Positions 1 through 6,968 of a DNA stretch of 28,383 nucleotides are shown here, in pieces; within the stretch, counting starts at the first letter, position 1; each line of letters begins with the position of its first letter. Source of the DNA: Candidatus Rifleibacteriota bacterium (lineage in GTDB: Bacteria > Riflebacteria > Ozemobacteria > Ozemobacterales > Ozemobacteraceae). A program made the position numbers and the translations under genes. The notes beneath the pieces are model-generated. The model did not search any database, was not told the origin of the DNA, and was given only the letters and a program-made list of their open reading frames with translations. Location: contig JAKQQP010000047.1 of the NCBI GenBank assembly GCA_029564115.1, positions 1-28,383 of the forward strand, written 5' to 3'.

Positions 1-923
1 CTCTCAAAAAAGAAAACGAAGCACTAAGAAAAAAAATAGCTGAATTTGAGCAGAATGTCGGCGCTCTGCCCTCGACAGAAATTTTTCGCAATAATATCGC
101 TGCAGCCGAAGCCAAAATCAAATTCCTTGAAGAAGAGCTGAATACTGCCAGAAACGAGATCGCCAGGCTTGAAGAGCGCCAGGTGACCGAGGCTCCCGAA
201 AATATTCTGCGCGAAAAAGAACAGCTCGAACAACGGGTTCTCGACCTTGAAGCCACTCTAAAGAGCGTTATCAAATCAAGAGACTGCAACCCGGCACCGA
301 CTGGCGATAAATTTTCGTTTACCCCTGAAGAATGCATATTTTTCTTCGAAACACTTTCAACAACCGCAAGTCGCCTCTCTACCAGTCTCGAGAATCGCGA
401 CGTATTCATGCGCTCAAAAGAGTGCATTGGTATTCTCGAAAAATCGAGCGCCATCCAGAAAATCTTTACCGTCGGTCAGATTTTTGACAACAAAGTTCAT
501 AAAGCTGCCAAATCATTCAAAAGCGATTTTCTTCCCGATGGCATTATTATCCACGAAGAAACTCCAGGCTTTATGTCTGGCAACAAAATTGTCCAGAAAG
601 CCATGGTCTGGGTCGCCAAATCCAACTTTGCCTGCAGCGAATGCAACAAGATCTGTCGCCCGCACGAATATTTCTGCCCGAGATGCGGTCTTGAACTGAC
701 GGCACCCGATGGAACCAGCAAACGGGAAATGCCGCCCTACCCGGCCAAAATCGACCTGAACCTGCCACTGCTTGACGAACTGATAGACCAGGGAAACATC
801 AAAGCAGCAAACGCTCTGATAGCATTGATATCGCGTGACAACCCCGGCCACCACGAAATCCTCAGGCGCCTGGCCACTATTCAAAGCGCCGAAACTCCCC
901 AGGAAGAAGTGAACGTCGAATGA
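1..923 (+). CDS. Coiled-coil protein with GrpE-like domain and zinc ribbon (5' end missing)
   Basis: The reading frame is open from base 3 to the left edge, so the true start lies outside the window; a GTG at 183 is only an internal codon. The visible part is 306 residues. Roughly the first 90 are a charged coiled coil (repeated EEEL, ARLEER, REKEQLEQR patterns). A helical stretch follows, then a segment at about nt 460-625 that reads like the GrpE C-terminal beta domain: VGQIFDNKVHKAA, then PDGIIIHEETPGF, then KIVQKAMVWVAK. This matches the GrpE pattern G-x-x-FD-x-x-x-H-x-A ... G ... G-x-x-(L/V)-x-x-A-x-V-x-V. A zinc ribbon follows (CSEC at nt 633-644, CPRC at 675-686), then a helical tail. 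The order coiled coil, helices, beta domain is that of GrpE; the zinc ribbon is not usual. A role as an Hsp70 nucleotide-exchange-like factor is inference. It overlaps the next gene by ATGA. Confidence 0.85.
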   Translation, partial: LKKENEALRKKIAEFEQNVGALPSTEIFRNNIAAAEAKIKFLEEELNTARNEIARLEERQVTEAPENILREKEQLEQRVLDLEATLKSVIKSRDCNPAPTGDKFSFTPEECIFFFETLSTTASRLSTSLENRDVFMRSKECIGILEKSSAIQKIFTVGQIFDNKVHKAAKSFKSDFLPDGIIIHEETPGFMSGNKIVQKAMVWVAKSNFACSECNKICRPHEYFCPRCGLELTAPDGTSKREMPPYPAKIDLNLPLLDELIDQGNIKAANALIALISRDNPGHHEILRRLATIQSAETPQEEVNVE

Positions 924-1072
924 ACGAACAATCAGCTGAACACCAGACAGAAAGCCAGACAGGTAAAAATCTTCCGGTTGATATCGAAGATGCCTTCGAC
1001 TGGAACCTCATCGCGATAATGTCGGTCTGGATATTTTTGCTCGCCACATTCTTTCTGATTTTTATGGGTTAA
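920..1072 (+). CDS. 50-residue single-pass membrane microprotein
   Basis: A short frame starts in the ATGA overlap with the stop of the preceding gene and ends at TAA 1070-1072. It has a polar N-terminal half (residues 1-28, rich in Q, E, S, T and D) and one hydrophobic helix at about residues 29-48 (WNLIAIMSVWIFLLATFFLI), ending MG. The arrangement predicts a single-pass inner-membrane protein with its C-terminus at the membrane face. There is no strong Shine-Dalgarno directly before it, so translation is probably coupled to the upstream GrpE-like/zinc-ribbon gene. I do not recognise the family. The sharp polar/hydrophobic division and the 4-base overlap argue for a real gene, and the pairing suggests it works with the upstream protein. 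Confidence 0.6.
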   Translation: MNEQSAEHQTESQTGKNLPVDIEDAFDWNLIAIMSVWIFLLATFFLIFMG

Positions 1073-1102
1073 GAGCCGCCGTTGTTTTAAAGCAACGGCT
1101 CT
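1072..1102. terminator. Hairpin between convergent genes
   Basis: AGAG (1072-1075) and CCGTTG (1079-1084) pair with CAACGG (1093-1098) and CTCT (1099-1102), with a 3-base bulge (CCG) and an 8-base loop. It begins at the TAA of the + strand microprotein, and its last base belongs to the stop of the minus-strand lipoprotein gene. Neither strand has a clear U tract, so it is a probable but atypical bidirectional terminator or 3'-end protector. Confidence 0.5.
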
Positions 1103-4100
1103 CAGGGCCGGTTATCAAAAAGCCAGAGATTGACATCACCGCTCACACTTTCGAGCGAAAAGTTTGTCGTTGCCTCACCAGTTGAAGTTTTCACAATTCC
1201 CCGCAGACCATCAGGTTTTAGACCGATTTCAGGCCCGTTGGCCGCATCTGCGAATGCAAAGCCAGGCAAAGAAACTCCGTTGTAGCTGCCGGCCAGATTC
1301 AGATTCTTAATGCCATAATCCTGGGCATTCTGTGCATTATATCTATTCAGATAAATGCTCAGCCCCCATTTGGCAAGAGTATGTTCAAAGCTTTCGCCGG
1401 TCACCGCCGCAACATTGTTTTTGCCGGTCAGCGAACTGTTGACCAGCTTTCTGGTAATTTCACGATAAGTGGTGCCATAACGGTTCTCCTCGGCCAGAAA
1501 TTTGACAAAAAGATACGAAAGCCCGTAACTGTTAACCCCTGCGAAACTCGTTAAAGAGAGATTTTGCATATTCTGCTGAGATAACCTGATCAAGGAGACA
1601 GTGTTGGAGTCGCCAGCAGAAATACCGAAACCACATACCTCTTCAGCAAATTTCGACAAACCTTCATTCAACCAGACAGCCTCGTAGTTGCCATTTCCAC
1701 CCAGACGCTGTTTCTGAAAGAAGTTCACCATGTGCTGAAATTCATGGGCAATTGTCCCAAACCGCATAACTGAAGATGGCTGCGTATATCTGACATAAAG
1801 TATTTTTCTACCGTTACTCTCTCGCAGCCGCAGGTTGTTGGCATCTGGGTTGAATAAATCTACACCATAAAAAATACCCAGAATACCCAGAGTCATAGAA
1901 TCAGTCAGAAGAACAGTCAGCCTGTTTTCACCATCAGGCCCGAACTCTGGTTCATCGCCAAACATCTCGTTTACAGTCGGCTTGATCGACTCGGTAATAC
2001 GCTGATGAACATCGGCAATAAGCGAACTTGAGGGCAGCTGAACCGCAGTATCGACGAAAATAATGGCTTCGTCGCCGATTGCCACACACCTGGCCTGAAT
2101 CTTGTTATTCGGATAGGGCGTGCTGGTAGCTATCTGGCCGTAAACCGGAATAAAAAATTCCTGAATTTCTCCGACTTCGACGGAAGGCTGCGGCAAGATG
2201 TTTGCCCGCAAATCCTCTCTCTCTCGAAGAACCATTGCAGGAAGCGGCGCCGTAATTTCATTTTCAAAGAACCTGAAAGCAGAGTGAGCATCGACGCCTT
2301 CAGGTATGACAGAACGCGAATTCGCCCGAACAGTAAAAGAGGCTGGACTCCCGGCCGATACTGCCAGAGCATAAGATTTTGCGCCGTTTGGCAGCCCGAG
2401 CACAGAAACATTCGTAACCTCAGCCTTTTTTGCCAGCAAAGGGAAAGCGGTCGATCGACAGCCAGAGGGCACCGGAATCGCAGAATTCACCGTAAAATTA
2501 TAAGCTGCGCCCCGCTCCATTTTCTTGCCGTTTACATCTTCAACCACGTTGTCAGCTATCGACAGACGGTTATAACTTCCGGGCAACCATGCTGGCGAAG
2601 GAGTATAACGGGCAGTCGAACTGTTTTCCCAGGTCCAGGCACCGCCCACCGCCGGAACAAAACTGAACGCCGCAATCGAAGCCGGCTTTAATGGCTCGCT
2701 GAAAACGATGCGCACAGCAGCGGTATCGGCAACGTCTGTCTCCCCGTTTGCAGGAGTCACAGAAAGAATTTCGGGTGGAGTCTGGTCGGTCTCGGAAGAA
2801 ATTACCGTGAACGAGTAAATACTGGATGCCGATCTGCTGCCAGAACTATCTTCGGCAACAACCTGCCAGTAATAGGTCCGACCGGCGGTAAGATCCTGGG
2901 TCGTGGCATGGGTCGTCGCGGTGATTCTCTCTGCAATCTTTGCAAGTGGCGGAGCTACGGTATCGAGATAAAAATCGTAATAAACAATATCATCGTCGAT
3001 ATCACCACCAGACCAGGCAAAAACCGGCCTGTTCGTGACTCCGACACTGCCACTTGCCGGGGAAACGGCAATCGGCTGGTTTGGCGGTTGATTCGCCAGC
3101 TGCACAGTAGAGAACGACCAGACGGGTGATTCGAGATTGGTGAGTCCTCGCGAATCTCTTGCGACAATCTGCCAGAAGTAAGAGGTGTTATATTTGAGGT
3201 TGGCAGCCGGCTGAAAATAAGTTTCAGGGCGATCGGCCGCCACTTTTGCCAACGGAAAATCGGAACCCAGAAACACATCGAAAGTCATAGCATCTTCATC
3301 TGGATCAGACGCGCTCCAGCGCAATTGCGAACTGACTGCCACTCCGGCAGTTCCACTGGCTGGGCTTATTGCAACTGGAGTATCGGGCCGACGGTTAATC
3401 GGAGCGTGCGTCGAGAAACGCCACAGAGGTCCTGTCGTTTCCTTGCCTCGGTTATCTGCCGATACTATCTGCCAGTAATAAGTTGTTTCGAGTTCGAGAG
3501 ATTCGAGCTGCATGGTAGTCTGGCGGGTTTTATCCTTGAGCTGCAAATCATTCTGATCGGTTCCGAGCATGAAGGAATAGGTGACTATATCTTCAGCATT
3601 CGGGTCTCCGCCACTCCAGGAACACAAAGTAGATGGCAGCTGATTTATTGAAAGGTCTTCTGGAATCGGTAACGCCGGAATATACGGAGCAAAATTATCG
3701 AGATCGCCTGTTTTGAATTGCCAGGTCGGAGACACCGAAGTCGCCTCGTATGGATCGCGGGAAACCACTCGCCAGAAATAGGTTGTGAAAGGCTTCAGAC
3801 CCGAAGCCGTCCATGCGGCAACAGTCAGACCTTCTGCGACCACAGTCATTTCATCGCCCTGAGCAGCAAAAATCACGTCATAATTAAGAGCATCGCCATC
3901 CGGGTCACTGCCAACCCAACGCAGAACGGCGTCATCACTAATATTCTCGCTGCAGTTTTCGGGCACGGGGCTGGCAGCAGCTACCGGGGACCTGTTATAG
4001 GGGTTGGGCTCCGGGGCGTTCCCCTGCTCTATCGTTAGCAGCAGTGTGGCTTTGCCTTCGGCACCATCTTTATCGCGACCGGTCAGAGTAACTTCAACAC

Positions 4101-4965
4101 TCCCAGATGCAGATGGCGCAGTAAAAACGGTGGTAGCGCCAGTCTGATTTGTCAGACCGCCCGCTGTTACAGACCATGACCAGTTGATAACGTCACCGTC
4201 AGGATCGATGCCTGAGGCACTCAAACCAAGAGTTTCATTCGTTTTGACCAGAGTCTTTGCCTGATCGATTTCGACGAATGGCGCCCGATTGCCAGTTGTA
4301 GAGGTTGCGGGCGTAAGTTTAACGAAGAGCTGCGCCTGTTTCTGATCACTAAAGCCGACCAGAAACGTCGACCCCAGGTAACCAACGGCTTCAATGCGCA
4401 CTTCCTTACTCTGCACCCCACCCGGAAAAGGCCCTATTTCAGCAGTTCCGTTCAAGGTAAGAAATTCGAAACCCCAGACCCTTACCCGGGCATTGAGCAT
4501 GGCACCGCTGATAACATCGCTGACACTGACCTTAACCGTGTAAGGAGCATACTCGAGCGTCAGAGGAGTTTCGAACACCTGAGTTTCGAACTGGCCTGTC
4601 AGATTTATCAGATCAGAGCGCTGGCGATACGGCGTGGTTCCTGATGTTTTATATGCCACGAGCCGGTATCTGCCAACCGGAACATTTTTGATGATAAAAT
4701 TGCCGTCGTCGTCGGCATCGGCGTAAAATTCAGGCTTTTCTTCAACAAAAACCCTGGTGCCCTGGGCAGAAAAAAGGGAAAATTGCCCGCGTAAAGCACC
4801 AGCAGCAACCGGCGGCAAAATTTTCCCCTTGATATTGGAGACTATAGTCACCGGAGCCGGCTTCTGCCAGTCTGACAGGCCGCCATCAGTGCTGCCACAG
4901 CCAAGAATAACTACAACTGAAGCTATAACTAAAAAAAGAAGTGACAGATTTCTGACCGTGCGCAT
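1102..4965 (-). CDS. Multi-domain lipoprotein with FN3-like repeats and M30-like metallopeptidase domain
   Basis: 1287 residues. The N-terminus is a lipoprotein signal (hydrophobic 6-22, lipobox ILGC with Cys23), so it should be lipidated and exported. Visible modules: carboxypeptidase-regulatory-like fold about 44-110 (DDDGNFIIKNVPVGRYRLVA); PKD/cadherin-like about 227-313 (DPDGDVINWSWSV); four FN3-like repeats about 325-419, 427-519, 526-620 and 627-721, each with a (T/R)xYxWxxVxxD core; a Big_5/SbsA-like Ig domain about 728-826 (FSEPLKP). The C-terminal third carries HEFQH (1074-1078) and WLNEGLS with Glu1101, the zinc-ligand pattern of gluzincin peptidases and close in style to family M30 (hyicolysin). 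A Shine-Dalgarno-like AGAAGGGAA precedes the ATG. It lies 21 bases after the GspJ-like gene, so it is the last gene of a pseudopilin operon and may be a surface protease/adhesin delivered or anchored with that machine. The family call is established by motif; the role is inferred. Confidence 0.85.
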   Translation of the reverse strand: MRTVRNLSLLFLVIASVVVILGCGSTDGGLSDWQKPAPVTIVSNIKGKILPPVAAGALRGQFSLFSAQGTRVFVEEKPEFYADADDDGNFIIKNVPVGRYRLVAYKTSGTTPYRQRSDLINLTGQFETQVFETPLTLEYAPYTVKVSVSDVISGAMLNARVRVWGFEFLTLNGTAEIGPFPGGVQSKEVRIEAVGYLGSTFLVGFSDQKQAQLFVKLTPATSTTGNRAPFVEIDQAKTLVKTNETLGLSASGIDPDGDVINWSWSVTAGGLTNQTGATTVFTAPSASGSVEVTLTGRDKDGAEGKATLLLTIEQGNAPEPNPYNRSPVAAASPVPENCSENISDDAVLRWVGSDPDGDALNYDVIFAAQGDEMTVVAEGLTVAAWTASGLKPFTTYFWRVVSRDPYEATSVSPTWQFKTGDLDNFAPYIPALPIPEDLSINQLPSTLCSWSGGDPNAEDIVTYSFMLGTDQNDLQLKDKTRQTTMQLESLELETTYYWQIVSADNRGKETTGPLWRFSTHAPINRRPDTPVAISPASGTAGVAVSSQLRWSASDPDEDAMTFDVFLGSDFPLAKVAADRPETYFQPAANLKYNTSYFWQIVARDSRGLTNLESPVWSFSTVQLANQPPNQPIAVSPASGSVGVTNRPVFAWSGGDIDDDIVYYDFYLDTVAPPLAKIAERITATTHATTQDLTAGRTYYWQVVAEDSSGSRSASSIYSFTVISSETDQTPPEILSVTPANGETDVADTAAVRIVFSEPLKPASIAAFSFVPAVGGAWTWENSSTARYTPSPAWLPGSYNRLSIADNVVEDVNGKKMERGAAYNFTVNSAIPVPSGCRSTAFPLLAKKAEVTNVSVLGLPNGAKSYALAVSAGSPASFTVRANSRSVIPEGVDAHSAFRFFENEITAPLPAMVLREREDLRANILPQPSVEVGEIQEFFIPVYGQIATSTPYPNNKIQARCVAIGDEAIIFVDTAVQLPSSSLIADVHQRITESIKPTVNEMFGDEPEFGPDGENRLTVLLTDSMTLGILGIFYGVDLFNPDANNLRLRESNGRKILYVRYTQPSSVMRFGTIAHEFQHMVNFFQKQRLGGNGNYEAVWLNEGLSKFAEEVCGFGISAGDSNTVSLIRLSQQNMQNLSLTSFAGVNSYGLSYLFVKFLAEENRYGTTYREITRKLVNSSLTGKNNVAAVTGESFEHTLAKWGLSIYLNRYNAQNAQDYGIKNLNLAGSYNGVSLPGFAFADAANGPEIGLKPDGLRGIVKTSTGEATTNFSLESVSGDVNLWLFDNRP

Positions 4966-4986
4966 AAATTCCCTTCTAAAAAAATG

Positions 4987-6480
4987 CTACCTGCCCGTTT
5001 TAACCTGTTGAATAAGAGCCACGTTGTCTTCGGATGTGTCACGCAGCTCTATGACATTCAACTTTGCCTTGCCCTGACTGATCAATGATTTTGCGGCATT
5101 GTAAATGCCGACATCGTCAGGTTCTTTATTGAATTCGCCCATCCAGCTGAGGTCAATATTATCATAAGCACTTTTGAGGTCGGAAGTGCTTCTTGTGCTG
5201 CTTGCCTCATTCGATATCTGCACAGTATTGCCGGCTTCATCGATATAGGTTTTCGAGCCCTCCCCTTCAGCAATGCCGGTAGCGACATCTATTATCTTCT
5301 GAGGTGCCTCGGGAGGGGCTTTGCCATCTTTGGCGGCTTGTTCAGAAAGCAGTTTGTAGCTTCCGTCGATTGTGCGATCCTGCAGTTTCATCTCATAAGC
5401 CTCTTTGTATAAATCTTTCTGAGCAGTAGACATTGATGAATAGCCTGGCACCGAGCGGATTAAAAACTGTTCTTCCTTGTCGCGGGTATAATCAGAAAGT
5501 TTGTTCAAAACGGAGTTCACCTGATCTTTGGTGTCAGCATCGGCAAGATCTTTTCTCAGGTCTCGCACCTGCTCACCTTCGGTGGTGGAAAAAACATTAA
5601 CCCCCTGCCAGAACTTTGACCAGCCGCTTTCACCGGTATCGGTACTGTCTATGGCAGTATTCATTTCTGTTATTGAATCCTGGGCCTGTCTTATCAGATC
5701 CCGCTGTGTGCTTTCGAGCCCCGTCAACTGATCGTTGCTCAAAGCCCGCAACTGTTCTTCTGAATAGGCGCCGCCAGGGCCGAAAGTGGCATCCTGCGAG
5801 GCGTCAACCTCTACCACGGCATCTTTTTCGAGTTTGGCTAGATCAAAGTTAGAAACAAAACTTCTGTTCGCTTTTTTATAATACTCATCACGCATCACCA
5901 GCGAGGTGCGCTCAACATGATAAACTTCATCGCGAGAGCCGGGAATACTCTTTCTGCCGACTATATTTACGTCCAGTTTGGCTTCCCGACCGGCTCTAAA
6001 ATCTTTGTCTGTTGTTTCGAGATCTGTGGCTCCAAGGTCGGCTGCGTCAATAGACTTAACAATCTGCATGCCTTCAATGCTCACCGAAAGTATTTTGAGG
6101 GAAGTATCGGTTTTTCTGGTAAGAAGGCCATCACTAAGCCTGTATTCGACATTTTCTGTCGAGTCCTGGGCAATTTTGTCATCCTCGGTCTCTTTGAACC
6201 TCTCAAAAATGATATGCAGCGACGAACCGTCGGCAGACTGCCCACCCGGTGCTTCGAAGGTTCCCTCTTTAACTGATTTGAGATCTTTCTGCAGGTAGTT
6301 GGCTGCTGTTCTCATTTCATTCTGCAGGGTCTGCCGCGTATTCGATCTGGCAATTTCGCGCTGTATTCTGATCCAGACGCCATAAATGGCCGAAAGTACG
6401 ATGGTCGAAAGAAACATGGCCACCATCATCTCAACCATGGTAAAGCCGGTCTTTTTTCGCTTCTGCATAGTCTCCCCCAT
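4987..6480 (-). CDS. GspJ/PulJ-like pseudopilin with long C-terminal helical extension
   Basis: 497 residues from the ATG at 6480; an internal ATG at 6468 (residue 5), just after GGGGGAG, is an alternative start. The N-terminus is a classic type IV prepilin leader, KKTG then FTMVEMMVAMFLSTIVLSAI, with Gly before the cleavage site and Glu at position +5, so it should be processed by PilD-type peptidase. Residues about 40-200 resemble a minor pseudopilin head (LQKDLKSV, VEYRLSDGLLTRKTD). From about 200 onward the chain is polar and largely helical (RDLRKDLADADTKDQVNSVL and similar), with no counterpart in ordinary GspJ proteins of about 200 residues. It shares one base with the upstream stop (TAATG), so the two are translationally coupled. 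It belongs to the minus-strand pseudopilin operon and probably forms part of a pseudopilus tip; the extension has no known function that I can name. Confidence 0.85.
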   Translation of the reverse strand: MGETMQKRKKTGFTMVEMMVAMFLSTIVLSAIYGVWIRIQREIARSNTRQTLQNEMRTAANYLQKDLKSVKEGTFEAPGGQSADGSSLHIIFERFKETEDDKIAQDSTENVEYRLSDGLLTRKTDTSLKILSVSIEGMQIVKSIDAADLGATDLETTDKDFRAGREAKLDVNIVGRKSIPGSRDEVYHVERTSLVMRDEYYKKANRSFVSNFDLAKLEKDAVVEVDASQDATFGPGGAYSEEQLRALSNDQLTGLESTQRDLIRQAQDSITEMNTAIDSTDTGESGWSKFWQGVNVFSTTEGEQVRDLRKDLADADTKDQVNSVLNKLSDYTRDKEEQFLIRSVPGYSSMSTAQKDLYKEAYEMKLQDRTIDGSYKLLSEQAAKDGKAPPEAPQKIIDVATGIAEGEGSKTYIDEAGNTVQISNEASSTRSTSDLKSAYDNIDLSWMGEFNKEPDDVGIYNAAKSLISQGKAKLNVIELRDTSEDNVALIQQVKTGR

Positions 6481-6968
6481 TAAATCGCCTCTGAATTAAA
6501 ATAAGCGTTGCCAGCCCGAACAACACGGCGCCCGAAGCGCTCATCTTCTTTTTTGCCTTTGTCACGCCAGAAAATCTCGACTTCGAACCAGACCTCGACA
6601 ATTTGATCAAGATCATTCTTTTTAGCCTTGAGAGTGGCTGAGCAACCGTAGTCTTTAATTGAATCTATGTTTTCTGCAAAAAAGCTCTCGATACTTTTGG
6701 CGGTCTCTTTATAAAACTGCGGGTGAACATCGAAAGTGTTGCCACTTGCCAGATCGCTGTAGTGCTTCTGGTAGACATTGAATGGCACATGCTTGCACTC
6801 TTCGATAAGCTCCTGCGCCAAGCGAGTCGCTTTGGCATAATGCCCAACTTTTGCGGTTGAGGCCGAGCCAAAATCAACCAGCCGCAAAATCGGTATAAAC
6901 GCAACAGCAAGAATGAAAGCAGCAATCACAATCTCGAGCAGAGTGACTCCATGCCTGGCGTTCTTCAT
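6480..6968 (-). CDS. PilV/GspI-like minor pseudopilin
   Basis: 162 residues. The frame is open 8 codons further up, but the ATG at 6968 is preferred because GGAGG lies 8 bases before it and it overlaps the upstream stop as TGATG. The leader MKNARHG is followed by VTLLEIVIAAFILAVAFIPI, giving prepilin cleavage after Gly7 and Glu at +5. The first mature residue is Val rather than Phe. The mature part has a typical long N-terminal helix (AKATRLAQELIEECKH) and a small beta head with WFEVEIFWRDK. Length and helix pattern fit the PilV/GspI class of minor pseudopilins. It sits between the giant PilX-like gene and the GspJ-like gene, with one-base overlaps on both sides, so the three are expected to be made in fixed proportion and assembled together at a pseudopilus tip in the inner membrane/periplasm. 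Confidence 0.85.
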   Translation of the reverse strand: MKNARHGVTLLEIVIAAFILAVAFIPILRLVDFGSASTAKVGHYAKATRLAQELIEECKHVPFNVYQKHYSDLASGNTFDVHPQFYKETAKSIESFFAENIDSIKDYGCSATLKAKKNDLDQIVEVWFEVEIFWRDKGKKEDERFGRRVVRAGNAYFNSEAI

